NCBI GenBank assembly: GCA_017432445.1
Contig: JAFRJC010000134.1
Span: 1 to 33,835, forward strand
Length of the DNA stretch: 33,835 nt
Direction of reading: 5' to 3'
DNA from: Eggerthellaceae bacterium
GTDB taxonomy: Bacteria; Actinomycetota; Coriobacteriia; Coriobacteriales; Eggerthellaceae
Positions within the stretch are counted from its first letter, which is position 1. Each line of letters begins with the position of its first letter. A program made the position numbers and the translations under genes. The notes beneath the pieces are model-generated. The model was not told the DNA's origin. It did no database searches and was given only the letters and a program-made list of their open reading frames with translations. Positions 10,108 to 18,935 of this stretch are shown here, in pieces.

Positions 10108-11475
10108 ATGGGAAAACCAGGTGCATATCTTCAAGTGGACCGTCAAGAGCATGGCGTGCGGCCCGCCGCGGAGTCGGTGCGCGATTTCGAGGACTTCGTC
10201 GTCGACTTGCCAACTGATGCACAGCGCGAGCAAGCGAGCAGGTGCATGTACTGTGGCGTCCCGTTCTGCCAGAGCGGCCTGCGCTTCAATGGGGCACGGC
10301 AGGTGACGGGCTGTCCTTTGCACAACCTCATTCCCGAAACCAACGACTTGCTTTTCAGAGGTCGCTGGGACGAGGCTGCAAAACGCCTGGCGCTGACGAA
10401 TCCCTTCCCCGAGTTCACTGGACGAGTATGTCCAGCTCCGTGCGAAACGGCCTGCAACCTGGGGTTGCACGACGACGCCGTGACCATTCACGACAACGAG
10501 CGCAGCTTGTCGGACTACGCTTGGGAGCGCGGGATGAGCCCGCTTCCCTCCGCCGACGCAGGTGCGCCACTCGTGAGCGTCATCGGTTCGGGACCAGCCG
10601 GCCTGGCTGCGGCGTGGGAGCTCGCGCGCCGCGGCTTGCGCATCCGCGTCTACGAACGCGACGAGAAGCCTGGCGGGCTTTTGATGTACGGCATCCCCAA
10701 CATGAAGCTTCCGAAATGGGTGATCGAACGCCGCGTGAATCTGATGGAGGAAAGCGGAATCGAGTTCATTTGCGGCGTTAACGCCGCAGAAAAGGCAGAG
10801 GAGATCGCCACGGAATCCGCTGCGGTCGTCTTGGCATGCGGCTCGCACACTCCGCGGCGCGTCGATGTGCCCGGCGCCGACCTAGACGGCATTCACTTCG
10901 CCGTCGATTACCTGAGCGAGGCCACGCGTGCCTTGCTGGAAGGCCGCAAAGCTGCCATCTCGGCTGAGGGAAAGGACGTCGCCGTCATAGGCGGTGGCGA
11001 CACCGGTGTCGACTGCGTGGCCACCGCGCTTCGCCAAGGCGCTCGCAGCGTGCGCCAAATCGTCCGCGCCGCATGTCCGCCGCAGGAAGTCGACGCGCTA
11101 ACCGCATGGCCCGGCCCACGAAACGCGTATGCTCAGGCGTATGGCCAGCGCGAGGCCGCCGACCTTCTGGGAGAGGATCCGCGTTTGTGGTCCACCGACA
11201 CTGTCGGATTCGCAGATGCTGGAGATGGCACCGTGTCAGCCGTTCAAGTTCGCCCCATCGCCTCACCCTCCGATGACGCGCAGGAAGTTCCCGCGCAGCT
11301 CGTGCTGATCGCAAAAGGTTTCACGGGGCCAGAGCAGCCCGTCATCGAGGCGTTCTCAGCTTTCAAGAACGTGTTCCTGGCCGGTGATGCACGGCTCGGC
11401 TCCACCTTGGTGGTCACCGCCATCGCAGATGCCCTCGAAGTAGCGGGACGCATCGCCCGAGACTTGCTCGCCTAA
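10108..11475 (+). CDS. gltD: Glutamate synthase small subunit GltD
   Basis: GltD oxidises NADPH on FAD and passes electrons through 4Fe-4S clusters to GltB. The 455-residue protein has an N-terminal cysteine-rich region (CMYCGVPFC near residue 46, GCPLHNLIPE, then CPAPCETACNLG). An FAD Rossmann motif (IGSGPAGLAAA) and a second nucleotide motif (VIGGGDTGVDC) follow. The terminal FLAGDARLGSTLVVTAI differs slightly from the usual GDxRRGQSLVVWAI. ATG 10108 was preferred over an upstream TTG because GGAAGG lies before it and the protein then begins as family members do. A 54-base gap separates it from gltB, so cotranscription is likely. Confidence 0.95.
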   Translation: MGKPGAYLQVDRQEHGVRPAAESVRDFEDFVVDLPTDAQREQASRCMYCGVPFCQSGLRFNGARQVTGCPLHNLIPETNDLLFRGRWDEAAKRLALTNPFPEFTGRVCPAPCETACNLGLHDDAVTIHDNERSLSDYAWERGMSPLPSADAGAPLVSVIGSGPAGLAAAWELARRGLRIRVYERDEKPGGLLMYGIPNMKLPKWVIERRVNLMEESGIEFICGVNAAEKAEEIATESAAVVLACGSHTPRRVDVPGADLDGIHFAVDYLSEATRALLEGRKAAISAEGKDVAVIGGGDTGVDCVATALRQGARSVRQIVRAACPPQEVDALTAWPGPRNAYAQAYGQREAADLLGEDPRLWSTDTVGFADAGDGTVSAVQVRPIASPSDDAQEVPAQLVLIAKGFTGPEQPVIEAFSAFKNVFLAGDARLGSTLVVTAIADALEVAGRIARDLLA

Positions 11476-11518
11476 GCGAAGCCCATTCGATAGCCCGCGT
11501 ACACGAACGTTGGGCTTT

Positions 11519-11557
11519 GGGCCGCCGGGTCCTCCTGACCAGCCCGGCGGCCCTTTC
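11519..11557 (+). terminator. gltD terminator
   Basis: A perfect 11-bp GC stem (11519-11529 with 11543-11553) has a 13-base loop and is followed by TTTCTT. It lies 44 bases after the gltD stop. Confidence 0.85.
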
Positions 11558-11570
11558 TTGTGCGCAGGAC

Positions 11571-11605
11571 AAAATGAGTCGCAGAACTGTCCTGCGACTC
11601 ATTTT
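11571..11605. terminator. Bidirectional hairpin between gltD and the PEP-binding gene
   Basis: AAAATGAGTCGCAG (11571-11584) pairs perfectly with 11592-11605 across a 7-base loop. The stem ends in T4 on both strands. It is the best-formed member of the gene-end palindrome family and suits the convergent genes on both sides. Confidence 0.85.
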
Positions 11606-11631
11606 CGGGTGATCAATGCGTCAAGTTCGTA

Positions 11632-14208
11632 TCAGTCGACAAATGCGCAGAGGGTCTCGTTGCTCAGGGTGTCGTGGTACAGCTTCAGCGTCACGTCTTT
11701 TGGCCTGACCGTGAACACGATGTTCTGCAGCTCGGGATCATCGGTTTCCACGGCTTGGAACTCCAGTTCGCGAAGCTTGTCGGGGTTGTAGCAAATCGTC
11801 CTCGGATCCTCGAACAGCGCACCGTAGAAGATGTTAGCTTCCACGAGGTCTTGGAACATGTGGCTGCCGTACGAGAGCTCGGGCGCGTAACCAGCTCCTG
11901 AATAGCCCACTTCGCAAAGCCCCTCGAAATTGCAGAGATCGGCAAAGCTCACCGGTACGCCCAGCTCGGGAGACGATGTGCCAATCCGACCCGGGGCGAG
12001 CAGCAAGCCTCTCAGCCCGTCGTTTCCAAGTTCCCTGTTCACCACGCCTATCAAAGTTGCCACTTGCGGTTTCTTGCGATACGGGCAGTTGTAGTACGCT
12101 TCGGGATCCACGTAGACCAAAGCTTCGAGGTTCACGACACGCGAGCTTCCCATCGAGGCGTCCTTGATATGGAATACGGTATTGGCCGCATCGGCTTCGG
12201 GAATCTGCACAGCGTTCTGACCTGCCAGTGCCTGGAGTGGACGGCATTGCAGAAGGTTCAACACGAACGACCCATCCTCGCCCACGTTCACGGTGTACTC
12301 GATATCCACCGGGTTGTCATAGGCCTTCTGAAGCGTCTTCAGGATATTGCGCATCAGCGTGACGAACGTGCGGTTGTTCACCAGCCCCTCGCAAGAGGCG
12401 AACAGCACCGGTTTGTAAGCGCCCCGTGCACGCAATGTCGATTCGGCGCTGCGGTCATGCTCCATGACTGCCGCGCATGCCTTGTTGGAAAGCAGAGGCG
12501 CAAGATCGGCGCACAGCTTCTCCGAAAATTCGGCCGTGTTCAAATCGATGAGGTTCGCATAGCGCTGTGAAAACCGATGCTTCTCGGCTTCGGTCTTTGC
12601 CGTCGTAGCCGTAGGCCTATCAAGGCTCACGATGCGCGGATAATCCTTGCCGGTCCTGTCAACCGCTTTCGTGCCCAAGCCCATGACCAGGCGCAGCATG
12701 CCGGCAGTGGGATCCATGCCCTGCATCCAGCAATAGGCGCTGTGCGAATACCCTACGCCTGCGGCCGTGGGCAGGTAGTAGCCGCCCGCCAGATGCGAGC
12801 CGCTCACGCGCTGCACCAGAAGCGACATCTGCTCTTCACGCGCGTCCAGCCCATTGCGCACGCGGTATTCCAGCGCAGAGCGGTCCAAACTCGAAGCGTA
12901 CACATAGCGCACGGCATCCTCAAAATGGGCGAGACGCGTATCGGCGTCTCCCACATTCGGGCAAAAAGCTGATTCGTACTTCCCCGCAAAGGCGTTACCG
13001 AAACCATCTTCCAAGAAACTCGAAGAGCGCACGATGATGGGAACCTGGCCGTAATAGTCGATGATGCGCATGAAATGCTCGCGGATATCGGGCGGGAAGG
13101 TGCCCTTGAGGATGCCCTCTTGAAGGGCGGGAGCTGCGTCGATAAAGCCTTCGCCGCTCTGCTGGCTGATGCGCAGCTTCCACAGGTCGTTGTACACGAT
13201 GTAAGTGTAGAAGACATCGGTGCCCACGTAGAAGGAATCGTGCGGCTCCATGAACTCACGCGCTTCGGGCAGGTCACGCTCGACGATCTTGCGGGCAAGC
13301 AGCATGCCGCACGACTTGCCGCCCACGAGCCCCGTGCCGACCATGCGGTTGCGCACCGCGAAGTAGTCTTCAGGTCCGAAGTACTCGTTGACCATCGGCC
13401 GCATGCGCTCGTCCTTCGTCATCATCATATGGCACATTCGCACGCAAGCGTCCTTGTCAAGGCTCCCCTTCGAATGCTCGCGCCGCGCGTCGATGAAGAA
13501 GCGGTCCCACGAGTCGATGTTGCGCTCACCAGCGTCGCCTTGCTCTTCTTCCTCTTTCTGCGCGTAGAAGCGGCTCATGCCCACACCGTCGGTGAGGCCT
13601 TCCACCATTCCCGTACGCGTGTTGAAGCTGTGGGGCAGGAACATCGTCGCAGAACTGCGGTTCCACACCTTCAGCGGATGGATGAACAATTCATTGGGCG
13701 CTTGGTAGACGTCAGTGAACAGCTGGGTGGTATCGCGTATTTTGGCGACAGCGGAAAACGAATGGCGGCCGCGTAGAATGGGGAAGTACGCCACCGTGTC
13801 GAGCTCAAACAGATACGGGCAGGTCACGCGGAAGAAATTGCCCATCATCATGTCCGATGACCAGGCGACCTGCAGCTCGCTGAGGCAGTCGAACACGTAG
13901 AAGGCATCGATGCCCTCCTTTGTGATCACGCGCCTGACCGCCACCGTAAACGTCTCGAAGCCCTCGTTCGGGTCAAACTCGTAGATTTTCAAGCCCTCGG
14001 TCGGCTCGAGCAGCGGTTCGTGCGAGGCGAACCGAATGTAGATGAGGTTGCGCCCGTCGCGCAGCGCCTGATCGACGAACGGCTTGTAAAAGTATTTGAA
14101 ATCGTCGAGGCTAGTCAGCTGCCAGACCACGTTATCGCCCAAGCGGATGTTGTCGTACACGGGGTCGAGTGTGGGGATGCCGGATTCGATCCTATCGAAA
14201 GCAGTCAT
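11632..14208 (-). CDS. PEP/pyruvate-dikinase N-domain protein of unknown role
   Basis: The 858-residue protein has three parts. Residues 1-230 look like a degenerate KaiC/RAD55-type domain (SGIPTLDPVYD, RLGDNVVW) without a Walker A lysine. Residues 280-660 form a complete PPDK-type ATP-grasp domain: GGK at 296-298, RSSS at 394-397, Gln654 and Arg656 in LLQCRP. Residues 680-858 hold PGRIGTSSPELGVPV and GSHMFQDL, a C-terminal block seen in uncharacterised relatives. The phosphohistidine and TIM-barrel domains of PpsA and PPDK are absent, so it is not a normal PEP synthase. ATG 14208 has AGGAGG in front; the frame is open 42 codons further. It follows glnN on the same strand, so a link to glutamine synthetase or nitrogen status is possible but unproven. 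Confidence 0.8.
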   Translation of the reverse strand: MTAFDRIESGIPTLDPVYDNIRLGDNVVWQLTSLDDFKYFYKPFVDQALRDGRNLIYIRFASHEPLLEPTEGLKIYEFDPNEGFETFTVAVRRVITKEGIDAFYVFDCLSELQVAWSSDMMMGNFFRVTCPYLFELDTVAYFPILRGRHSFSAVAKIRDTTQLFTDVYQAPNELFIHPLKVWNRSSATMFLPHSFNTRTGMVEGLTDGVGMSRFYAQKEEEEQGDAGERNIDSWDRFFIDARREHSKGSLDKDACVRMCHMMMTKDERMRPMVNEYFGPEDYFAVRNRMVGTGLVGGKSCGMLLARKIVERDLPEAREFMEPHDSFYVGTDVFYTYIVYNDLWKLRISQQSGEGFIDAAPALQEGILKGTFPPDIREHFMRIIDYYGQVPIIVRSSSFLEDGFGNAFAGKYESAFCPNVGDADTRLAHFEDAVRYVYASSLDRSALEYRVRNGLDAREEQMSLLVQRVSGSHLAGGYYLPTAAGVGYSHSAYCWMQGMDPTAGMLRLVMGLGTKAVDRTGKDYPRIVSLDRPTATTAKTEAEKHRFSQRYANLIDLNTAEFSEKLCADLAPLLSNKACAAVMEHDRSAESTLRARGAYKPVLFASCEGLVNNRTFVTLMRNILKTLQKAYDNPVDIEYTVNVGEDGSFVLNLLQCRPLQALAGQNAVQIPEADAANTVFHIKDASMGSSRVVNLEALVYVDPEAYYNCPYRKKPQVATLIGVVNRELGNDGLRGLLLAPGRIGTSSPELGVPVSFADLCNFEGLCEVGYSGAGYAPELSYGSHMFQDLVEANIFYGALFEDPRTICYNPDKLRELEFQAVETDDPELQNIVFTVRPKDVTLKLYHDTLSNETLCAFVD

Positions 14209-14266
14209 GGCACGCCTCCTTTTACGTTTACGAAATTCCTGGCCGTCAAGGTTAAGTAGCGAGGAC

Positions 14267-14358
14267 GCCTGTGGTGCTCCGAATTCGTCCGCCTTCGGCG
14301 CTTGCGTACTCCGTGAACGCGAGCGCCGAAACAAGGACGAAGACGGTGTGCCACAGGC
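14267..14358 (-). promoter_or_regulatory. Large nested stem-loop between glnN and the PEP-binding gene
   Basis: Four nested pairings are visible: GCCTGTGG (14267-14274) with CCACAGGC (14351-14358), TCGTCC (14285-14290) with GGACGA (14335-14340), TTCGGCGCT (14294-14302) with AGCGCCGAA (14322-14330), and GCGT (14304-14307) with ACGC (14317-14320). It lies in the leader of the downstream gene, ending about 60 bases before its start. It may be a leader RNA, a processing site or a small RNA. Confidence 0.6.
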
Positions 14359-14378
14359 GGCCGCAGCGTCGGTTCAAT

Positions 14379-14400
14379 CTGCTTGTCGACAGACAAGCAG
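14379..14400 (-). terminator. Hairpin directly after glnN
   Basis: CTGCTTGTC (14379-14387) pairs perfectly with GACAAGCAG (14392-14400) around a 4-base loop, 6 bases after the glnN stop. There is no T run, so it may protect the 3' end or attenuate rather than terminate fully. Confidence 0.5.
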
Positions 14401-14406
14401 CAATGC

Positions 14407-16491
14407 CTAGCAGTAGAACAGCATCTTGTTGTACGTGGGCATCGGCCAAGCCTTCGTGCTGACGATTCCCTCCATGGCATCGCACGCCACACGCAGACGA
14501 TCCATGGCAGCGAGCACGTCGTCGTGATAGGAGCGGGCCTTCGCAAGCGCGTCCTCGGTACCCTGCGCCTTCGCCAGCGCCTCGTCGAGCGCGTCGACCG
14601 CATCCGAAATCTCGTTCGCGCCCTCGTTCAGCTTGCCCAGAAGCTTGAGGTCGGCCGTCGGCTGCAATTCGGGGTTCGCTTGCTTCTTGGCATTCACGGC
14701 ACGCGCGATCTGCTCGGCATAGGCGTTAACAGCCGGGGCGATCTTGCGCTTGGTCATATGGCTCATCGTCTGGCCCTCGATGTTGATGAGCTTGGCATAC
14801 GTCTCGAGCTTGACCTCGTAACGGCTGCGGTTCTCGACTTCGTTCAACACGCCGAACTCCTCGAACAGGGCGATGTTCTTCGGGTCAAGCATATGAGGGG
14901 CAGCGTCGACGGTCGACTTCAGGTTCATGAGGCCACGGCGTTCTGCCTCTTCGATCCACTCGTCGGTATAGCCGTCTCCATTGAAGATGATGCGCTGGTG
15001 AGCCGTCAGCGTTTCGCGCACCCACTTGAATGCGGCTTTCTCGAAATCGTCGGCGCCTTCCACGGCCTCGCAGAAGCCCTTGAGCGATTTCGCGACGATC
15101 GTGTTGAGGATCGTGTTGGCGTCGGCCAGGTTGACCTGGCTTCCCGGCATGCGGAACTCGAACTTGTTGCCGGTGAACGCAAACGGGCTCGTGCGGTTGC
15201 GGTCCGTGTTGTCGCGCTCGAAGCTCGGCAGCACCGAGACGCCCAGGTCCATGTAGACCGCATTGACCGTCTCGCCTTCTTCGCCGGCGATGATGGCATC
15301 CACCACCCGACCGAGCTCGTCACCCAGGAACATGGAGATGACAGCTGGCGGGGCTTCGTTCGCGCCGAGGCGATGGTCGTTGCCCGCGCTCGCCACCGAA
15401 ATGCGCAGCAAGTCCTGGTAATCGTCGACCGCCTCGACGACGGCTGTCAGGAACACGAGGAAACGCAGGTTGGAAGCCGGCGTCTTGCCAGGATCGAGCA
15501 GGTTCTCGCGATCGGTCGCGATCGACCAGTTGTTGTGCTTGCCCGAACCGTTGATGCCCTCGAACGGCTTCTCATGCTGCAGGCACACGAGGCCATGGCG
15601 GCTCGCGATGGTACGCATGAGCTCCATTGTCAGCAGGTTGTGGTCGATGGCCACGTTGCTGATCGTGAACAGAGGGGCGAGCTCGTGCTGGCAGGGGGCC
15701 ACCTCGTTGTGCTTGGTCTTGGCAGACACGCCCAGCTTCCAAAGCTCCTCGTCGAGCTCCTTCATGAACTCGCTTACCGTGGGACGGATGGCGCCGAAGT
15801 AATGTTCCTCCATCTCTTGGCCCTTGCACGGCGGCGCGCCGAACAACGTGCGACCGGTGAGGATGAGGTCCTGGCGCTGCTCGTAGTCGGTTTCCTTAAT
15901 GAGGAAGTACTCCTGCTCGGCGCCGACTGTCGTGGTGACGCGCGCGACGTCCTGGCCGAAGAACGAGAGCACCTTGCACGCCTGCTGCGAGACCGCTTCC
16001 ATCGAACGCAGCAGCGGCGTCTTCTTGTCGAGCGCCTCGCCGGTGTAGCTGCAGAACGCCGTGGGGATGCACAGCACATCGTCCTTGATGAACGCATAGC
16101 TCGTCGGATCCCATGCCGTGTAGCCACGCGCCTCGAAGGTAGCGCGCACGCCGCCCGAAGGGAAGCTCGACGCGTCGGGCTCGCCCTGGATGAGCGCCTT
16201 CCCCGAGAACGTCATGATGGCACGGCCGTCCTTCTGCGGATTGACGAATGCATCGTGCTTCTCGGACGTGATGCCAGAAAGCGGCTGGAACCAGTGTGTG
16301 TAATGCGTCGCCCCGTGCGCGACAGCCCATTCTTTCATCGCGTGCGCGACCACGTTGGCCACGTCAAGGTCAAGCGGTTTGCCCTGCTTGACCGTCGCCG
16401 CAAGCGCCTTGTAAGTTGCTGACGGCAGGAGTTCCTGCATAGTATGGTCGTTAAAGACGAGGGTTCCGTATTCTTCGGCGATTCGTCCCAT
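14407..16491 (-). CDS. glnN: Glutamine synthetase type III
   Basis: The enzyme makes glutamine from glutamate, ammonia and ATP in the cytosol and is the entry point for ammonium here. The 694 residues match GSIII (about 700) rather than GSI (about 470). Motifs include VFNDHTM near the N-terminus, FSGKALIQGEPDASSFPSGG, TVGAEQEYFLI with metal-binding glutamates, HELAPLFTISNVAIDHN, and NGSGKHNNWSI, the ammonia/glutamate site region. The GSI adenylylation Tyr loop is not present as such, so control is probably transcriptional. A strong GlnR-type operator lies upstream at 16578-16615. The ATG has GAGGAAGGGG before it. It follows dapL on the same strand and precedes the PEP-binding gene by 198 bases. 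Confidence 0.96.
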   Translation of the reverse strand: MGRIAEEYGTLVFNDHTMQELLPSATYKALAATVKQGKPLDLDVANVVAHAMKEWAVAHGATHYTHWFQPLSGITSEKHDAFVNPQKDGRAIMTFSGKALIQGEPDASSFPSGGVRATFEARGYTAWDPTSYAFIKDDVLCIPTAFCSYTGEALDKKTPLLRSMEAVSQQACKVLSFFGQDVARVTTTVGAEQEYFLIKETDYEQRQDLILTGRTLFGAPPCKGQEMEEHYFGAIRPTVSEFMKELDEELWKLGVSAKTKHNEVAPCQHELAPLFTISNVAIDHNLLTMELMRTIASRHGLVCLQHEKPFEGINGSGKHNNWSIATDRENLLDPGKTPASNLRFLVFLTAVVEAVDDYQDLLRISVASAGNDHRLGANEAPPAVISMFLGDELGRVVDAIIAGEEGETVNAVYMDLGVSVLPSFERDNTDRNRTSPFAFTGNKFEFRMPGSQVNLADANTILNTIVAKSLKGFCEAVEGADDFEKAAFKWVRETLTAHQRIIFNGDGYTDEWIEEAERRGLMNLKSTVDAAPHMLDPKNIALFEEFGVLNEVENRSRYEVKLETYAKLINIEGQTMSHMTKRKIAPAVNAYAEQIARAVNAKKQANPELQPTADLKLLGKLNEGANEISDAVDALDEALAKAQGTEDALAKARSYHDDVLAAMDRLRVACDAMEGIVSTKAWPMPTYNKMLFYC

Positions 16492-16550
16492 GTGGATTGC
16501 CCCTTCCTCAAAATAGCTTGCTCAAACTACTTCGAAGATAGGGCGGCTTT

Positions 16551-16566
16551 GTTTCGAACGCTTTTC
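16551..16566 (-). promoter_or_regulatory. Inverted box pair between the glnN operator and gene
   Basis: GTTTC-n6-TTTTC on the + strand, followed 11 bases later by the GAAAC of the main operator. The same GTTTC-GA-n2-GC-TTTTC-n11-GAAAC arrangement occurs before purF (18936-18967). A CCCTAT just downstream on the minus strand could be part of the -10 element. Confidence 0.4.
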
Positions 16567-16577
16567 ACCCGCGCCTT

Positions 16578-16615
16578 GAAACGTGCTGTTAACGGTCAGG
16601 AAATCATTTCGTCAT
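16578..16615 (+). promoter_or_regulatory. GlnR-type operator upstream of glnN
   Basis: GAAAC (16578-16582), TTAAC (16589-16593), GAAAT (16600-16604) and GTCAT (16611-16615) are separated by exactly 6 bases each. This is the four-box pattern known for actinobacterial GlnR sites before glnA, allowing one mismatch per box except the first. Confidence 0.7.
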
Positions 16616-16624
16616 ATACGAATT

Positions 16625-16680
16625 GGGAAATGAAGGCGACTGAGCCGGAGAACGCCTCTCTAACTCATTGTCCATTTCCC
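16625..16680 (-). terminator. Hairpin after dapL
   Basis: GGGAAATG (16625-16632) pairs with CATTTCCC (16673-16680). An inner TGAG/CTCA and GGAG/CTCT region resembles the gene-end palindrome family. It starts immediately after the dapL stop and would separate dapFL transcripts from glnN. Confidence 0.55.
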
Positions 16681-17910
16681 TTAGAGCGACTTGATCCTGC
16701 GCACGGCTTCGAGAGCGGATTCGCGGGAACCGAAGGCGGTGAGGCGGAAGTACCCTTCGCCACTCGGACCGAAGCCCGAACCCGGCGTTCCCACGACCTG
16801 CACACGCTCGAGCAGCATGTCGAAGAACTCCCACGAGCTCATGCCATCGGGAACCTTGAGCCAGATATAGGGCGCGTTCACGCCGCCGAATACCTGGAAC
16901 CCCGCAGCGGTCAGTCCGTCAAGGATCACATGGGCATTGTCCATGTAGTAGCGGATTTGCTCGCGCGTTTCGCGCTGGCCGGCCTCGCTGTAGACGGCTT
17001 CGCCTGCACGCTGGACAATGTAGGGTGCTCCGTTGAATTTCGTGCCATGTCGGCGCGCCCACAGATCGCGCAGGGCGACACCGTTCTCGTCTTTCAGGTC
17101 GCGCGGCACGACGGTGTATCCCAAACGCGTACCGGTGAAGCCGGCGTTCTTCGAGAAGCTTCTGATTTCGATGGCGCAGGAGCGCGCGCCATCGCATTCG
17201 TAGATGGAATGCGGTAGCTCCGGATCGGTGATGTAGGCCTCGTAAGCAGCATCGTAGACGATGACTGCACCATGCTCGTTGGCGTAATCGACCCACGCCT
17301 GCAGGCGCGGCCTGCTTATGACGGCACCGGTGGGGTTGTTCGGGAAGCACAGGTAAATCAACGAGATGTCGGCATCGGTGCTGGGCGGGTCGGCGATGAA
17401 GCCGTTATCGCTCGTGCAGGGCATGTACGTCACATCGCTCCAAAGACCGGTCGCCTCATCGTATGTTCCCGTTCGCCCCGCCATGACGTTGGAGTCAACG
17501 TAAACGGGATACACCGGGTCGCATACCGCGATGCGCGCGTCGTCGCTGAATATTTCCTGAATGTTGGCGGAATCGGATTTCGCGCCATCGCTCACAAAGA
17601 CCTCGTCGGGATGGATTTCGGCCCCGCGCGCTTCGAAATCGCAGCGCGCGATGGTCTCGCGTAGGAAGTCATATCCCAAATCGGGCGCATAGCCGCGGAA
17701 CGTCGCAGCATCCGCCATCTCGTCGACGGCCTCGTGCAGGGCCTTCACAATGGAAGGAGCAAGGGGCTGGGTAACGTCACCGATACCCAAGCGCACAATG
17801 CTTGCGGCCTTGTCGGGATTCGCCTTGCCGTATGCTTCGATTCGAGACGCTATCGTCGAGAACAGGTAGTTTCCCGGCAGTTTCAGATAGTTCTCGTTTG
17901 CCTTGAACAT
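16681..17910 (-). CDS. dapL: LL-diaminopimelate aminotransferase DapL
   Basis: DapL converts tetrahydrodipicolinate and glutamate directly to LL-diaminopimelate in the shortened lysine and peptidoglycan pathway. The 409-residue protein is a class I/II PLP aminotransferase. It shows [12 protein letters not shown] near residue 42, [40 protein letters not shown] and the PLP lysine in [15 protein letters not shown]. This set, especially GDVTQPL and SDGAKSD, is typical of DapL. AAGAGGTG precedes the ATG. It lies 83 bases after dapF, whose epimerase acts on its product, so the two form a natural pair. It is a glutamate user inside a nitrogen cluster. Confidence 0.95.
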   Translation of the reverse strand: MFKANENYLKLPGNYLFSTIASRIEAYGKANPDKAASIVRLGIGDVTQPLAPSIVKALHEAVDEMADAATFRGYAPDLGYDFLRETIARCDFEARGAEIHPDEVFVSDGAKSDSANIQEIFSDDARIAVCDPVYPVYVDSNVMAGRTGTYDEATGLWSDVTYMPCTSDNGFIADPPSTDADISLIYLCFPNNPTGAVISRPRLQAWVDYANEHGAVIVYDAAYEAYITDPELPHSIYECDGARSCAIEIRSFSKNAGFTGTRLGYTVVPRDLKDENGVALRDLWARRHGTKFNGAPYIVQRAGEAVYSEAGQRETREQIRYYMDNAHVILDGLTAAGFQVFGGVNAPYIWLKVPDGMSSWEFFDMLLERVQVVGTPGSGFGPSGEGYFRLTAFGSRESALEAVRRIKSL

Positions 17911-17939
17911 CGCTTAACACCTCTTTTTGCTAACTTGTT

Positions 17940-17976
17940 CGAAACGAGTCGGAGCACACGCCTCCGGCCCGTTTCG
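17940..17976 (-). terminator. Intergenic hairpin between dapF and dapL
   Basis: CGAAACG then GTCGGAG (17940-17954) pair with CTCCGGC then CGTTTCG (17962-17976), with one mismatch and one G-T pair. The neighbouring GACTCAT marks it as a relative of the gene-end palindromes. There is no T run, so it may process or attenuate rather than end the transcript. Confidence 0.45.
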
Positions 17977-17993
17977 TAGACTCATCTCCTGGA

Positions 17994-18875
17994 TCACCAT
18001 GTAGGATCGGTTACGTGGACTGGATCATCGGACGGGCATGCGCTCACGTCCATCTCGCCTTCGAAGACAGTTGCGGCGGGGCCAGTCATGAACACCCGAT
18101 TGAGCTCGCGGTCCCAGCGGATCCGCAAATCACCACCGAGCAAGTGGACCGTCACCTCGTCGTCGGTCAGGCCGTTGAGAATGCACGCCACGACGGTCGC
18201 GCAAGCCCCGGTTCCGCAGGCGAGCGTCTCGCCCGTACCGCGCTCCCATACGCGCATGTTCACCTCGGAGCGGCTGAGCACTTCCACAAACTCGGCATTC
18301 ACGCGCTCGGGGAAGGCGGGGTGGAACTCGAACGGCCGCCCGACCTCTTCGACGGGAAAGCCTGACGTGCCCTCCACGAACACGACCGCATGGGGGTTAC
18401 CCATTGACACACAGGTCATCTCAAAACGTCGCCCAGCAACTTCGATAGGCTTTGCAACGACGGGCGAAGCGTCTGCAACCACGGGAATTCGCGCTGCTTC
18501 GAGTACGGGCGCGCCCATGTCGACCGTGACCGAGGCAACGCTGCCATCTTCTACGTGCAGCTCGAGCCGCTTCACGCCCGCAAGCGTGTTGATGGCGATC
18601 TCCGTCTTGTCGGTGAGGCCATGGTCGTACACATACTTGCCCACACAGCGGATGCCGTTACCGCACATCGCCGAACGCGTGCCGTCCGCGTTGAACATCT
18701 CCATGAAGAAGTCGGCTTGAACCGATGGCCTGATGAGGATAAGCCCGTCGGAACCTATGCCGAAATGACGGTCGCTCACCATGCACGCTAGAGACGCAGG
18801 ATTCTCCACCGTCTCTTCCAGGCAATTGACGTACACGTAATCGTTTCCAATGCCCTGCATCTTCGTGAATCGCAA
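17994..18875 (-). CDS. dapF: Diaminopimelate epimerase DapF
   Basis: DapF interconverts LL- and meso-diaminopimelate, the peptidoglycan cross-linker and lysine precursor, without cofactor. The two catalytic cysteines are visible in MCGNGIRCVG and ETLACGTGACATV. I chose a TTG start at 18875: it gives the canonical MRFTKMQGIGNDYVY start, has GGAAGGA 7 bases upstream, and gives 293 residues, normal for DapF. An open ATG start at 18953 would add 26 residues and overlap operator-like boxes. It leads into dapL and is divergent from purF. The shared upstream region contains a GAAAC-n6-GTAAC box pair. Confidence 0.93.
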   Translation of the reverse strand: MRFTKMQGIGNDYVYVNCLEETVENPASLACMVSDRHFGIGSDGLILIRPSVQADFFMEMFNADGTRSAMCGNGIRCVGKYVYDHGLTDKTEIAINTLAGVKRLELHVEDGSVASVTVDMGAPVLEAARIPVVADASPVVAKPIEVAGRRFEMTCVSMGNPHAVVFVEGTSGFPVEEVGRPFEFHPAFPERVNAEFVEVLSRSEVNMRVWERGTGETLACGTGACATVVACILNGLTDDEVTVHLLGGDLRIRWDRELNRVFMTGPAATVFEGEMDVSACPSDDPVHVTDPTW

Positions 18876-18935
18876 GGGTGAATCCTTCCGCTGAAAATCT
18901 TTCGAATTGTCCTCTTTAAACGATACGGCGAGATT

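Noticed and set aside
14383..16422. A 679-codon open frame antisense to glnN
   Set aside because: It mirrors the codon pattern of glutamine synthetase on the opposite strand, matches no recognisable family and has no ribosome site.
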